Notes under the pieces: generated by a model
What the model was told of the DNA's origin: nothing
Seen by the model: the letters and a program-made list of their open reading frames with translations, nothing else
The model's database searches: none
Shown: positions 27,658 through 36,219 of the stretch, in pieces
Numbering within the stretch: the stretch's first letter is position 1
Layout: each line of letters starts with the position of its first letter
Translations under genes and position numbers: made by a program
Source of the DNA: Streptomyces sp. CBMA152
Lineage (GTDB): Bacteria; Actinomycetota; Actinomycetes; Streptomycetales; Streptomycetaceae
Direction: 5' to 3'
Assembly (NCBI RefSeq): GCF_014596475.1
Contig: NZ_MECJ01000039.1
Span: 124,001 to 188,000, forward strand
DNA length: 64,000 nt

Positions 27658-28491
27658 TCAGCGCGCCGCGCGGGCCTCGGCCGGTAGCCACGCGAAGGAC
27701 GCGGCGGCGTCGGCGGCCTTGTACTCCAGGCCGACCCAGCCCTCGTAACCCGCCTTGGCGAGCTGGTTGAGCAGGGCCTCCAGGGGGAGTTCGCCGGTGC
27801 CCGGCGCGCCACGGCCCGGGTTGTCGGCGATCTGTACGTGGCCGGTCTTGTCCGCGTACGCCTCGATGACCTGGGTGACGTCCTCGCCGTTCATCGACAG
27901 GTGGTAGATGTCGAGGAGGAACTTGGCGTTGCCGAGGCCGGTCGCCGCGTTGACCTTGTCGACGACCTCGATCGCGGACGGGGCGCTGACCAGCGGGTAC
28001 AGCGGCGACTCCGGCTTGTTCAGGGCCTCGACCAGGAGGATCGCGCCGATGCGGTCGGCCGCGCGGGCCGCCAGCACCAGGTTCTCCAGCGCGAGCGAGT
28101 CCTGGACCTGCGGGTCCACGCCCTCGACGCGGTTGCCGTAAAGGGCGTTGAGCGCCTTGCAGCCCACCGAGGCGGCGAAGTCCGCCGCGACCTCGATGTT
28201 GGCGCGGAAGCGGTCCGACTCCTCGCCGGGTACGGAGAGGGCTCCGCGGTCGGGGCCCGGCAGGGCGCCCGCGTAGAAGTTCAGCCCCACCAGCTGGGTG
28301 CCGGCGTCGTCGAGCGCCTTCTTCAGGGCGTCGAGCTCGGCCTGCGCCGGAGTGGGGGTTTCGATCCAGGGCCACCACAGCTCGACCGCCGTGAAGCCCG
28401 CCGCGGCCGCGGCCGCGGGGCGCTCCAGGAGCGGGAGTTCCGTGAAGAGGATCGAGAGGTTCACATCGAAGCGCTGGTCCGAGTATCCCAT
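27658..28491 (-). CDS. hyi: Hydroxypyruvate isomerase (TIM barrel)
   Basis: 277 residues starting MGYSDQRFDVNLSILFTELP. Features of the AP-endonuclease-2-like isomerase family are AAGFTAVELWWPW, the metal-site Glu in LLVEALNKPESPLYPLVS, FLLDIYHLSMNGEDV and VQIADNPGRGAPGTGEL. It interconverts hydroxypyruvate and tartronate semialdehyde. It is first in an operon with garR. This is the standard partner set of glyoxylate carboligase. Confidence 0.92.
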   Translation of the reverse strand: MGYSDQRFDVNLSILFTELPLLERPAAAAAAGFTAVELWWPWIETPTPAQAELDALKKALDDAGTQLVGLNFYAGALPGPDRGALSVPGEESDRFRANIEVAADFAASVGCKALNALYGNRVEGVDPQVQDSLALENLVLAARAADRIGAILLVEALNKPESPLYPLVSAPSAIEVVDKVNAATGLGNAKFLLDIYHLSMNGEDVTQVIEAYADKTGHVQIADNPGRGAPGTGELPLEALLNQLAKAGYEGWVGLEYKAADAAASFAWLPAEARAAR

Positions 28492-28506
28492 GGGGTTCGG
28501 CGCTCC

Positions 28507-28571
28507 TTCCGTATTGCGGAAGTTACTTTCTGCTTGATGGAAGGTTGCAGGGAGAGGGGTGAGCTTGTCAA
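28507..28571 (-). promoter_or_regulatory. hyi-garR promoter with tandem TTCC-N7-GGAA operators
   Basis: On the minus strand TTGACA (28571-28566) is followed after 18 bases by CAACCT (28547-28542). The boxes are TTCCATCAAGCAGAA (28542-28528) and TTCCGCAATACGGAA (28521-28507), separated by 6 bases. Layout and sequence closely match those of gcl. Confidence 0.7.
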
Positions 28572-28622
28572 GGGGGCCCTGTCCGATTGACCTCCCGGAT
28601 TTCCGAATCCGCGCAGTAGGTT

Positions 28623-28880
28623 GTGCGCGTGCGATTGAGAGTGGAGTTCACGACCGAGCCCTTCGACCTGGACGAGGCGCCCCCGCATGCGGTGGCCGCC
28701 CGTGAGGTCCTGCAGACGGCGGCGCTCGACGCCGTGGACGTGGGCCCCTTCGGCAACACCGCCGAGGGCGGCGCGGACGAGGTGCTGACCGCCGTCGACG
28801 CGCTGCTGCGCAAGTCCCTGGCGGCCGGGGCCACCCGCGTCTCGCTCCAGGTCAACGTGGTCGGGGAGGGCGAGAAGTGA
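28623..28880 (+). CDS. Thiamine-binding-like (MTH1187/YkoF-type) small protein
   Basis: 85 residues; GTG 28623 or 28629 are both possible. The sequence (RVEFTTEPFDLDEAPPHAVA, VDVGPFGNTAEGGADEVLTA, RVSLQVNVV) fits the small ferredoxin-like proteins annotated as thiamine-binding or as hypothetical in Streptomyces. The assignment is tentative. Its stop overlaps the GTG of the HTH gene (GTGA), so the two act together. Confidence 0.6.
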   Translation: MRVRLRVEFTTEPFDLDEAPPHAVAAREVLQTAALDAVDVGPFGNTAEGGADEVLTAVDALLRKSLAAGATRVSLQVNVVGEGEK

Positions 28881-29254
28881 CCGAGCCCGCCGACCACCCG
28901 CTGGTCACCGCCGTCAAGCCGCTGGTCGACGCCATGGGCGCGGAGATACTGGGGCCCGACCAGGCCCAGCCCGACGACGTGGTGCTCAGCTGGGAGGGCG
29001 AGGACGTCATCGCGGTCCGGCTGCCGCAGCTGTCGGACTCCCTGGACCACATCCTGGCCGCCATGGAGCGGCGCCACGGCATGCCGCTGGCCGCGCTCGA
29101 CCGCAAGGCCAAGCAGTCGGTCGTACGGACCCTGGAGGCGCGCGGAGCGTTCTCCGTACGCCATGGGGTGGAGACCGTCGCGTCCGCCCTGGGGGTCAGC
29201 CGCTTCACCGTGTACAACTACCTGAACAGGGAAAACGCCGCCAAGAGCGAGTGA
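28877..29254 (+). CDS. HTH regulator (YheO-like DNA-binding C-terminus)
   Basis: 125 residues. The N-terminal half has a small sensor-like region (VTAVKPLVDAMGAEILGPDQ, VVLSWEGEDVIAVRLP). The C-terminus has an HTH (QSVVRTLEARGAFSVRHGVE, ALGVSRFTVYNYLNRE) like the YheO/TfoX-type or AraC-like HTH_22 group. It sits directly upstream of, and co-directional with, the urate operon, from which it is separated by a terminator. It is a candidate for the protein that binds the TTCAACA-N3-TGTTGAA boxes; this is an inference. Confidence 0.7.
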   Translation: MTEPADHPLVTAVKPLVDAMGAEILGPDQAQPDDVVLSWEGEDVIAVRLPQLSDSLDHILAAMERRHGMPLAALDRKAKQSVVRTLEARGAFSVRHGVETVASALGVSRFTVYNYLNRENAAKSE

Positions 29255-29285
29255 GCGCGGCGCGCCGCCGAGCCTCGCGCGCAGA

Positions 29286-29318
29286 GCCGCCGTCCGCGGA
29301 TCGGGACGGCGGCTTTTT
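29286..29318 (+). terminator. Rho-independent terminator after the HTH gene
   Basis: GCCGCCGTCC (29286-29295) pairs perfectly with 29304-29313, with an 8-base loop followed by TTTTT. It isolates the urate operon promoter from upstream transcription. Confidence 0.9.
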
Positions 29319-29331
29319 GTTGCTCCAAGTT

Positions 29332-29373
29332 TTCAACAAAGTGTTGACGGGATGTTTCCGAGGGCGTTAGCTA
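29332..29373 (+). promoter_or_regulatory. Urate-operon promoter with TTCAACA-N3-TGTTGA operator
   Basis: The palindrome TTCAACAAAGTGTTGAC (29332-29348) contains the -35 TTGACG (29344-29349). A -10 (TTAGCT/TAGCTA, 29367-29373) follows after 17-18 bases. A protein bound here would occlude RNA polymerase. Confidence 0.7.
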
Positions 29374-29412
29374 TCCGCAGCCCGTCCAGCACCAAGGCCA
29401 CGGAGGCCGTTC

Positions 29413-29937
29413 GTGACTTCGACCTCGACGCCGGGCCTCGCCCGGTTCAACACCTCCGACGACAGCACGGCGCTCGCCGAGCTCCACGAGGTGTGCGCCA
29501 GCTCGGTATGGGGGAGCAAGCTGCTCGCCCGGCGCCCGTACGCCACCGCCGACGAGCTCTTCGCCGCCAGCGACGCCGCCATGGCCGAGCTGGACGCCAA
29601 GGACCTCGAAGAGGCGATGGCGGGGCACGCGCCGATCGGGCGGCCGAAGCCGGGCGACCCGACGTCCGCCCGCGAACAGCGGGGGATGGCCGGCGCCTCC
29701 GAGGAGCTCAAGGCCGAGATGCTCGATCTGAACCTGGCCTACCAGGACACGTTCGGCCATGTCTTCCTGATCTGCGCCACCGGGGCCACCGGTGAGCAGA
29801 TGCGCGACGCGATGAAGGCCAGGATCGGCAACACCGCCGAGGCGGAGCGCGAGATCGTGCGCGCCGAACTCGGGAAGATCAACCGGATCCGGCTGACCCG
29901 TCTCGTGGAAACCGCAGAAGAAGAGGACAGGGACTGA
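29413..29937 (+). CDS. uraD: 2-oxo-4-hydroxy-4-carboxy-5-ureidoimidazoline decarboxylase
   Basis: 174 residues from a GTG (MTSTSTPGLARFN). OHCU decarboxylase features are ALAELHEVCASSVWGSKLLA, the catalytic-His segment MAGHAPIGRP, SAREQRGM and FGHVFLICATGATGEQMRDA. It performs the last step converting urate oxidation products to S-allantoin. It overlaps the next gene by one base (TGATG), forming a three-gene urate operon. Confidence 0.93.
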   Translation: MTSTSTPGLARFNTSDDSTALAELHEVCASSVWGSKLLARRPYATADELFAASDAAMAELDAKDLEEAMAGHAPIGRPKPGDPTSAREQRGMAGASEELKAEMLDLNLAYQDTFGHVFLICATGATGEQMRDAMKARIGNTAEAEREIVRAELGKINRIRLTRLVETAEEEDRD

Positions 29938-30341
29938 TGAGCACCGCGACCACCGCGTCGGTGTCGACGCACATCCTCGACACCAGCATCGGCCGCCCCG
30001 CCGAGGGCGTCGCCATCTCGCTCGCCGCCCGCTCGGGCCGCGACGCCGAGTGGGTGGCGCTCGGCGGCTCCGCGACCGACGCGGACGGGCGCTGCAAGGA
30101 CCTTCCGGCGCTGCCGGAGGGAACGACCCATGTACGACTCGACTTCGAGGTCGAGACGTACTTCACGCGTTCAATCAAGACAGTGAAGCAAGCCGAGGCG
30201 CAGCAGGACGCCCCCCGCGTAAGGGACAGCGGTGCGTTCTTCCCGGAGGTGGCGATCACGTTCGCCGTCGTGCCGGGCGAGCACTATCACGTACCGCTGC
30301 TGCTCAACCCGTTCGGCTACTCCGTTTACCGAGGGAGCTAG
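29937..30341 (+). CDS. uraH: 5-hydroxyisourate hydrolase (transthyretin-like)
   Basis: 134 residues. N-terminal THILDTSIGRPAEGVAISLA, central DADGRCKDLPALPEGTTHVR, and the C-terminal HYHVPLLLNPFGYSVYRGS. The YRGS ending is the diagnostic tetrapeptide of HIU hydrolases. The segment TYFTRSIKTVKQAEAQQDAP is longer than in compact family members. It hydrolyses the product of urate oxidase. It lies five bases upstream of uricase. Confidence 0.95.
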   Translation: MSTATTASVSTHILDTSIGRPAEGVAISLAARSGRDAEWVALGGSATDADGRCKDLPALPEGTTHVRLDFEVETYFTRSIKTVKQAEAQQDAPRVRDSGAFFPEVAITFAVVPGEHYHVPLLLNPFGYSVYRGS

Positions 30342-30346
30342 CAGAC

Positions 30347-31270
30347 ATGCCCACGATTCTCGGCCAGAACCAGTACGGCAAAGCAGAGAACCGCGTCGTC
30401 AAGATCACGCGGGACGGCGACACGCACCACATCAAGGACCTGAACGTCTCGGTCGCCCTCTCCGGTGACATGGACGACGTCCACTACTCCGGCTCGAACG
30501 CGAACGTCCTGCCGACGGACACCACCAAGAACACGGTGTTCGCCTTCGCCAAGGAGTACGGCATCGAGTCCGCCGAGCAGTTCGGCATCCACCTCGCCCG
30601 TCACTTCGTGACGTCGCAGGAGCCGATCCACCGGGCGCGCATCCGCATCGAGGAGTACACCTGGGAGCGCATCGCCACCTCCGACGCCAACTCCAAGTTC
30701 ATCGGCTCGGACGAGGTACGGCACTCCTTCGCCCGCAAGGGCCAGGAGCTGCGCACCACCCAGATCACCTTCGACGGTGAGAACTGGGAGATCATCTCCG
30801 GTCTCAAGGACCTCACGGTCATGAACTCCACCAACTCGGAGTTCTGGGGCTACGTCAAGGACAAGTACACGACGCTGAAGGAGGCGTACGACCGCATCCT
30901 GTGCACCGACGTCTCCGCTGCCTGGCGTTACAACTGGACCAGCGACGAAGACCGGATGCCCAACTGGGAGAAGTCGTACGAGCAGGCCAAGAAGCACATA
31001 CTCCAGGCCTTCGCCGAGACGTACTCGCTCTCGCTCCAGCAGACCCTGTACCAGATGGGTTCGCGGGTCATCAACAGCCGCAGCGAGATCGACGAGATCC
31101 GCTTCTCGCTGCCGAACAACCACCACTTCCTGGTCGACCTGGAGCCGTTCGGGCTCAAGAACGACAACGAGGTCTACTTCGCCGCGGACCGCCCGTACGG
31201 TCTGATCGAGGCCACCGTGCTGCGCGACGGCGTCGAGCCGCGCATCCCGGTCGACATGACCAACCTCTGA
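30347..31270 (+). CDS. uox: Urate oxidase (uricase)
   Basis: 307 residues from ATG 30347 (MPTILGQNQYGKAENRVVKI), with the catalytic Lys/Thr pair (GKAENR and PTDTTKNT). Further family sequences are HFVTSQEPIHRARIRIEEYT, VMNSTNSEFWGYVKDKYTTL, and QTLYQMGSRVINSRSEIDEI near the urate-binding Gln/Arg. The cofactor-free enzyme converts urate plus O2 to 5-hydroxyisourate and H2O2. The peroxide links it to the co-regulated catalase. Confidence 0.96.
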   Translation: MPTILGQNQYGKAENRVVKITRDGDTHHIKDLNVSVALSGDMDDVHYSGSNANVLPTDTTKNTVFAFAKEYGIESAEQFGIHLARHFVTSQEPIHRARIRIEEYTWERIATSDANSKFIGSDEVRHSFARKGQELRTTQITFDGENWEIISGLKDLTVMNSTNSEFWGYVKDKYTTLKEAYDRILCTDVSAAWRYNWTSDEDRMPNWEKSYEQAKKHILQAFAETYSLSLQQTLYQMGSRVINSRSEIDEIRFSLPNNHHFLVDLEPFGLKNDNEVYFAADRPYGLIEATVLRDGVEPRIPVDMTNL

Positions 31271-31275
31271 CGCGG

Positions 31276-31310
31276 AGCGCCCCCGGACCCCGCCGCCCGG
31301 GGGCGCTTTT
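31276..31310 (+). terminator. Rho-independent terminator of the urate operon
   Basis: AGCGCCCCCGG (31276-31286) pairs over 11 bp with 31297-31307, followed by a T-run at 31307-31310. It lies five bases after the uricase stop. Confidence 0.9.
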
Positions 31311-31406
31311 CCACCCACTCGGCACCCGTGGGCCGCCCGGCCCCGGCACTCAAATCCTCTAGGGTCCTGCCGTGCCCGCTCTGCAAGTCAAGGAAGAGGA
31401 AGCACG

Positions 31407-32792
31407 ATGGCACCATCGGCAGCCCAGCGCATCGTCATCGAGAACTGTGCGATCGCGACCGTGGACGCCAACGACACCGAGTACGCCTCCGGGTACCTCG
31501 TCGTCGCCGGCAACCGCATCGAGTCGATCGGCGCGGGCCGGGCCCCGCAGCACCTGGAGAACGTGGTCCGCCGCATCGACGGCACCGGCCACCTGGTCAC
31601 CCCCGGCCTGGTCAACACGCACCACCACTTCTACCAGTGGATCACCCGCGGCCTGGCCACCGACCACAACCTGTTCAACTGGCTGGTGGCGCTCTACCCG
31701 ACCTGGGCGCGCATCGACGCGCAGATGGGGCGCGTCGCCGCGCAGGGCTCGCTCGCGATGATGGCCCGCGGCGGTGTCACCACCGCGATGGACCACCACT
31801 ACGTGTACCCACAGGGCGCCGGCGACCTCTCCGGCGCGATCATCGGCGCCGCCGCCGAGATGGGCGTACGGTTCACGCTCGCCCGCGGCTCCATGGACCG
31901 CAGCAAGAAGGACGGCGGTCTGCCGCCGGACTTCGCCGTCGAGACCCTGGAGGGCGCGCTCGCCGGGACCGAGGAGACGGTCGACCGGTTCCACGACGCC
32001 TCGTTCGACTCGATGACCCAGGTCGCGGTCGCCCCCTGCTCGCCGTTCTCGGTCTCCACCGAACTCATGAAGCAGGGCGCCGAGTTGGCCCGCCGCAAGG
32101 GCGTACGGCTGCACACCCACGGCTCGGAGACCGTCGAGGAGGAGCAGTTCTGCAAGGAGCTGTTCGGCATGGGTCCGACCGACTACTTCGAGTCGACCGG
32201 CTGGCTCGGCTCCGATGTGTGGATGGCGCACTGCGTCCACATGAACGACTCGGACATCGCCGCCTTCGCCGGCACCGGCACCGGCGTCGCCCACTGCCCG
32301 TCCTCCAACGCGCGCCTCGCCGCCGGTATCGCCCGCGTCCCCGACATGCTGAAGGCGGGTGTCCCGGTCGGCCTCGGCGTGGACGGCACCGCCTCCAACG
32401 AGTCCGGCGAGCTCCACACCGAACTGCGCAACGCGCTCCTGATCAACCGCCTCGGCGCCCACCGCGAGTCCGCGCTCAACGCCCGCCAGGCGCTGCGGCT
32501 CGGCACGTACGGCGGCGCCCAGGTGCTCGGCCGCTCGGCCGAGATCGGGTCCCTCGAAGCCGGCAAGCTCGCCGACTTCGTGCTGTGGAAGCTGGACACC
32601 CTCGCCCACGCCTCCATCGCCGACCCGGTCATCGCACTGGTCTTCGGCGCCGCCGCCCCGGTGACGGCGTCGTTCGTCAACGGCAAGCAGATCGTCGAGG
32701 ACAACCGCCTCCTCACGGTCGACGAGGACGCCATCGCCCGCGCCACGCGGGACGAGGCGCAGCGCCTCGCGCGGATCGCCGCGCAGGCCTGA
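31407..32792 (+). CDS. 8-oxoguanine deaminase-type amidohydrolase
   Basis: 461 residues from ATG 31407 with GGAAGAGGAAG upstream. The metal-dependent amidohydrolase layout is complete: zinc motif NTHHHFYQWI, HTHGSETVEEEQFC, WMAHCVHM and GLGVDGTASNESGEL. The ensemble resembles TrzA/AtzA-like deaminases annotated as 8-oxoguanine deaminase, making urate from 8-oxoguanine. Guanine deaminase activity cannot be excluded. Its position between uricase and a purine permease supports a purine substrate. Confidence 0.87.
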   Translation: MAPSAAQRIVIENCAIATVDANDTEYASGYLVVAGNRIESIGAGRAPQHLENVVRRIDGTGHLVTPGLVNTHHHFYQWITRGLATDHNLFNWLVALYPTWARIDAQMGRVAAQGSLAMMARGGVTTAMDHHYVYPQGAGDLSGAIIGAAAEMGVRFTLARGSMDRSKKDGGLPPDFAVETLEGALAGTEETVDRFHDASFDSMTQVAVAPCSPFSVSTELMKQGAELARRKGVRLHTHGSETVEEEQFCKELFGMGPTDYFESTGWLGSDVWMAHCVHMNDSDIAAFAGTGTGVAHCPSSNARLAAGIARVPDMLKAGVPVGLGVDGTASNESGELHTELRNALLINRLGAHRESALNARQALRLGTYGGAQVLGRSAEIGSLEAGKLADFVLWKLDTLAHASIADPVIALVFGAAAPVTASFVNGKQIVEDNRLLTVDEDAIARATRDEAQRLARIAAQA

Positions 32793-32883
32793 TCCCGACC
32801 GGGATTCCCGCCCAGGAGTCCGGCCGAGGGGGACGGCCCTCGGCCGGTCGCCGTGGACCCGAGCGGGGCCCACGGCAGCCGCG

Positions 32884-32924
32884 CCCGGGGGGTGCGCACC
32901 ACAGGAAGGTGCGCACCCCCCGGG
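32884..32924 (+). terminator. Very strong hairpin after the deaminase
   Basis: 17-bp perfect arms (32884-32900 and 32908-32924) with loop ACAGGAA. There is no T-run. Free energy should be very high because the stem is almost all GC. Confidence 0.85.
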
Positions 32925-32960
32925 ACGGTGACTCGTGCCAATCCCCGCACGAGGCAGGTC

Positions 32961-33010
32961 TCTTCGCCGGACGAGTCGGTGGTACGAGAAAGATCTTTTC
33001 GCCGTACGAG
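32961..33010 (+). promoter_or_regulatory. Direct repeat upstream of the purine permease
   Basis: TCTTCGCCGGACGAG (32961-32975) and TTTTCGCCGTACGAG (32996-33010) are 35 bp apart and match at 13 of 15 positions. A palindromic GAAAGATCTTTTC lies between them. This is a candidate operator of the permease gene; no TTCC or TTCAACA box is present. Confidence 0.35.
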
Positions 33011-33110
33011 ACCGAACCGTACGCCCCACGAAACACAGCCGCACCACACTGCACCACCTCCCTGACACCCGCGTCGCCGCCGACGCGTTACCCGACCGGA
33101 GGAACCGCCC

Positions 33111-34550
33111 GTGGCCGCCCTGCCCGCGCCCCGCAACGACGCAGTAACCGAGGGAGCAGTCGCCCCTCACGTCCCGGCCGCCGAAGGTGCCACGCACCCG
33201 GTCGACGAGACCCTCCCCCCACTGAAGATGTTCACCAGCGGCCTTCAGCACGTGGCCGCGATGTACGCGGGCGTGGTGGCCCCGCCCATGGTCGTCGGGC
33301 CCGCCGTCGGGCTCAGCGCCAAGGAGACCGCGTTCCTGATCGGCGCGAGTCTGTTCACCGCCGGACTCGCGACCCTGCTCCAGACCATCGGGTTCTGGAA
33401 GGTCGGCGCCCGCCTCCCGTTCGTCAACGGTGTCTCGTTCGCCGGTGTCACCCCGATGATCGCGATCGGCAAGGACCGCGGCCACGACGGTATGGCGGTC
33501 ATCTTCGGGGCGGTGATCGTCGCGAGCGTCCTCGGTTTCGTACTCGCCCCGTACTTCAGCAAGTTGCTCCGCTTCTTCCCGCCCGTCGTCACCGGCACGG
33601 TCATCACCCTGATAGGTGTCTCCCTGCTCCCGGTGGCCTTCCGCTGGGCGCAGGGCGGCAACGCCACCGCGCACGACTTCGGTTCGACGAAGAACATCGG
33701 GATGGCCGCGCTGACCCTGGTGATCGTGCTGGCGCTGCGCAAACTGCTGCGCGGCTTCCTCCAGCAGATCGCGATCCTGCTCGGCCTGGTCGTGGGCACG
33801 TTGATCGCCGTGCCGTTCGGCATGACCAGCTTGGACGCGCTCCGGGGCGCGGACGCCGTCGGCTTCCCCACGCCGTTCCACTTCGGCGCACCGCACTTCG
33901 AGATCGCCGCGATCGTCTCCATGTGCATCGTGATGCTGGTCTGCATGACCGAGTCGACCGCCGACATGCTGGCGCTCGGCAAGATCGTCGGCCGCCCGGC
34001 GGACGAGCGCACCATCGAGGGCGGCCTGCGCGCCGACACCCTCGGCAGCGCCGTCAGCCCGCTCTTCAACGGCTTCATGGCGAGCGCCTTCGCGCAGAAC
34101 ATCGGCCTGGTCGCGATGACCAAGGTGCGCAGCCGCTTCGTGGTCGCCACCGGCGGCGGGATCCTCGTCCTGCTCGGCCTGTGCCCGGTGGCCGCGTCGG
34201 TGATCGCGCTCGTCCCGCTGCCGGTCCTCGGCGGCGCGGGCATCGTGCTCTTCGGCTCGGTCGCGGCCAGCGGCATCCAGACGCTGTCCACGGCCGCCCT
34301 GGACCAGGGCGAGAACGCGCTGATCGTCGCGGCCGCCCTCGGCGTCGGCCTCATCCCGATCGCGGCGCCCACGTTCTACGACGCCTTCCCGCAGAACGTC
34401 CGGGTCGTCCTCGACTCCGGCATCTCCACCGGCTGCGTGATCGCGATCGTCCTGAACCTGGCCTTCAACCACCTAGGCCGCAAGGAGAGTTCGGCGGAAT
34501 CGGAAGCGGAAGCGGGGGTGCTGGCCGAGCCCGCGGTGGTCGCGCACTGA
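33111..34550 (+). CDS. NCS2 (UraA/PbuX) xanthine/urate permease
   Basis: 479 residues from GTG 33111 with GGAGG upstream. It has about 14 hydrophobic helices. Family motifs are QHVAAMYAGVVAPPMVVG, FVNGVSFAGVTPMI, and the substrate-site MTESTADMLALG followed by LRADTLGSAVSPLFNGF and AQNIGLVAMTKVRSRFV. These fit the xanthine/uric-acid branch of nucleobase:cation symporters. The clustering with uricase and the deaminase supports purine uptake. Confidence 0.92.
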   Translation: MAALPAPRNDAVTEGAVAPHVPAAEGATHPVDETLPPLKMFTSGLQHVAAMYAGVVAPPMVVGPAVGLSAKETAFLIGASLFTAGLATLLQTIGFWKVGARLPFVNGVSFAGVTPMIAIGKDRGHDGMAVIFGAVIVASVLGFVLAPYFSKLLRFFPPVVTGTVITLIGVSLLPVAFRWAQGGNATAHDFGSTKNIGMAALTLVIVLALRKLLRGFLQQIAILLGLVVGTLIAVPFGMTSLDALRGADAVGFPTPFHFGAPHFEIAAIVSMCIVMLVCMTESTADMLALGKIVGRPADERTIEGGLRADTLGSAVSPLFNGFMASAFAQNIGLVAMTKVRSRFVVATGGGILVLLGLCPVAASVIALVPLPVLGGAGIVLFGSVAASGIQTLSTAALDQGENALIVAAALGVGLIPIAAPTFYDAFPQNVRVVLDSGISTGCVIAIVLNLAFNHLGRKESSAESEAEAGVLAEPAVVAH

Positions 34551-34574
34551 CCCCGTACGTACGACACAACAACG

Positions 34575-34608
34575 CGAGCGGCGTGCACGGTACCGTGCAC
34601 GCCGCTCG
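34575..34608. terminator. Palindromic terminator between permease and chitosanase
   Basis: 16-bp arms CGAGCGGCGTGCACGG and complement flank TA (34591-34592), a nearly loop-less perfect palindrome. TTTCTCTCT follows on the plus strand. It serves convergent genes. Confidence 0.85.
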
Positions 34609-34628
34609 TTTCTCTCTATAGCCTCACA

Positions 34629-35477
34629 TCAGCTGATGTGGTACGGATCGCCGTAGACATGCCAGTCCAGCGGCGTGTCGAGGTTGAGGTTGCCGTTGTT
34701 GAGGAACACCCGCTGCTCGGTGTCGACGCGGCTGGTGTCGCTGTGCGCCTCCTCCTGCTTCATCGCCCAGACGCGGGCGTCGAGGAAGGCGTTGAGGTAC
34801 GTCGTCTCGTCGCCGCCCTGGGACGGCGGCTTGGCCTTCTTCAGCGCCTTCTTGCGGATGCCGCTGAAGGTGGTCGGGTCGCTGCCGTCGCCGTGCATGA
34901 CGAGGGCGTCGTAGTAGATGAACTGGCCGAGCGTGCCCACGCCGTCGGCCTTGCCCTGCCGGACCGCCGGGTCGAAGTACACCCGGTCGCGCTCGTCGTT
35001 CTGGGCGTTCTTGAAGGCGGTCTCCGAGGCGGCCGTCTTCCAGTCCTTGGTGAAGTGCGGGTCGAGCCCGGCGTGCGAGTCCGAGCCGTTCACCTTGCGC
35101 AGGGCGGGCAGGTACTTCTCCAGTACGTTCCCGGGCTCGCGGTCGCTGTACAGCTGGACCAGGTCGAGCATGTCACCGGTGCCGGAGCAGAACCCGATGA
35201 TCCCGGCCGTGTAGCCCCGGCCGTCGTGGATGTCCTCGATGTACTTGTACTGGGCCTTCCAGTTGAGTGAGGAGTTCTCCGCGCTGGAGACGAGCTCCAT
35301 CGCTATTTCCTTCTTGGCCGGGTCGTCGAGCCCGGTCGCCGCAGCTGCCATGGGGGCATTGTGGCTGGTGGCCGCAGTGGCGGTGGCGGCGGGTACGGCA
35401 AGGACGGCGGCGCCGAGCAGAGCCGTGGCGGTGATCCTGAGACGACGTGCGGTGGCGCTGTGGTGGGGGGTGAGCAC
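34629..35477 (-). CDS. csn: GH46 chitosanase, secreted
   Basis: 282 residues with an N-terminal signal peptide (basic start, hydrophobic ATALLGAAVLAVPAATATAA). The mature enzyme begins near residue 40. Family GH46 traits are ELVSSAENSSLNWKAQYKYI (catalytic Glu), DIHDGRGYTAGIIGFCSGTG (catalytic Asp and GRG) and LGQFIYYDALVMHG. It hydrolyses chitosan outside the cell. A CsnR-type palindrome in the promoter (35517-35531) suggests chitosan-inducible control. Confidence 0.95.
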   Translation of the reverse strand: MLTPHHSATARRLRITATALLGAAVLAVPAATATAATSHNAPMAAAATGLDDPAKKEIAMELVSSAENSSLNWKAQYKYIEDIHDGRGYTAGIIGFCSGTGDMLDLVQLYSDREPGNVLEKYLPALRKVNGSDSHAGLDPHFTKDWKTAASETAFKNAQNDERDRVYFDPAVRQGKADGVGTLGQFIYYDALVMHGDGSDPTTFSGIRKKALKKAKPPSQGGDETTYLNAFLDARVWAMKQEEAHSDTSRVDTEQRVFLNNGNLNLDTPLDWHVYGDPYHIS

Positions 35478-35516
35478 CGGACCTCCTGGGGGGAGTTCGT
35501 CGTTCCGCTGTTTTGT

Positions 35517-35531
35517 TAGGAAACTTTCCTA
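35517..35531 (-). promoter_or_regulatory. CsnR-type operator upstream of chitosanase
   Basis: TAGGAAAGTTTCCTA on the gene strand is a 15-bp palindrome about 40 bases before the start. It matches the AGGAAAGTTTCCT palindrome I recall for CsnR, the ROK-family repressor of csnA in S. lividans. No ROK regulator is encoded within this window. Confidence 0.7.
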
Positions 35532-35610
35532 CCAGCTCTCCGGCGGACCCGTACACCCTTGCGGCACAAGGAAGTTGAAGAATCGGGACGGGTCGGGTTC
35601 AGTTCACCCG

Positions 35611-36219
35611 GTGAATGAATCAAGCCGGGTCGAGGCGTTCAGCGACGGCGTTTTCGCCATCGCGATCACCCTCCTCATCCTGGAAATCAAGGTGCCCCAG
35701 CACTCCGGCGACCACCTGTGGAGCGACCTGGGCCGCCAGTGGCCCTCGTACGCCGCGTATGTGGTGAGCTTCCTGGTCATCGGCATCATGTGGGTCAACC
35801 ACCACACCGTCTTCAGCTATGTGGCGCGCGTCGACCGCACGCTGATGTTCCTCAATCTGCTGCTGCTCATGACGGTCGCCGCGATCCCGTGGCCGGCGGG
35901 GCTGATGGCCGAATATCTGCGGGAGGAGCACGCGTCGCATGTCGCCGCCGCCGTGTACAGCGGCTTCATGGTCGTCATGGCCCTCAACTTCACGGCGCTG
36001 TGGTGGCATCTGACCCGCACCGGCCACCTCTTCGACTCCCGGGTCGACGTACGAGCCGCCCGCGCCACCCGCGCCCGCTTCGCGATCGGCTCGCTCGCCT
36101 ACCCGGCGACGGTGGGCCTCGCCTTCGTCTCGGCACCGCTGACCCTCGCGGCGCACGGTCTGCTCGCGGTGTACTACGGCTTCAACCAGCTCAAGGTGCC
36201 TGTACGGGAGGCTAGTTGA
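35611..36219 (+). CDS. TMEM175/DUF1211-family membrane protein
   Basis: 202 residues from GTG 35611 (VNESSRVEAF). The signature FSDGVFAIAITLLILEIKVP (FSDG motif) opens helix 1, and five more hydrophobic segments follow (YAAYVVSFLVIGIMWVNHH, LLLLMTVAAIPWPAGL, and others). This matches bacterial TMEM175 relatives, which are K+-permeable channels lacking the classical filter. Its 3' end overlaps the convergent Lrp gene by 8 bases. Confidence 0.88.
   Translation: MNESSRVEAFSDGVFAIAITLLILEIKVPQHSGDHLWSDLGRQWPSYAAYVVSFLVIGIMWVNHHTVFSYVARVDRTLMFLNLLLLMTVAAIPWPAGLMAEYLREEHASHVAAAVYSGFMVVMALNFTALWWHLTRTGHLFDSRVDVRAARATRARFAIGSLAYPATVGLAFVSAPLTLAAHGLLAVYYGFNQLKVPVREAS

Noticed and set aside
31359..34472. 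1037-codon frame opposite the deaminase and permease
   Set aside because: Runs across two real genes and two terminators on the other strand; no domain.
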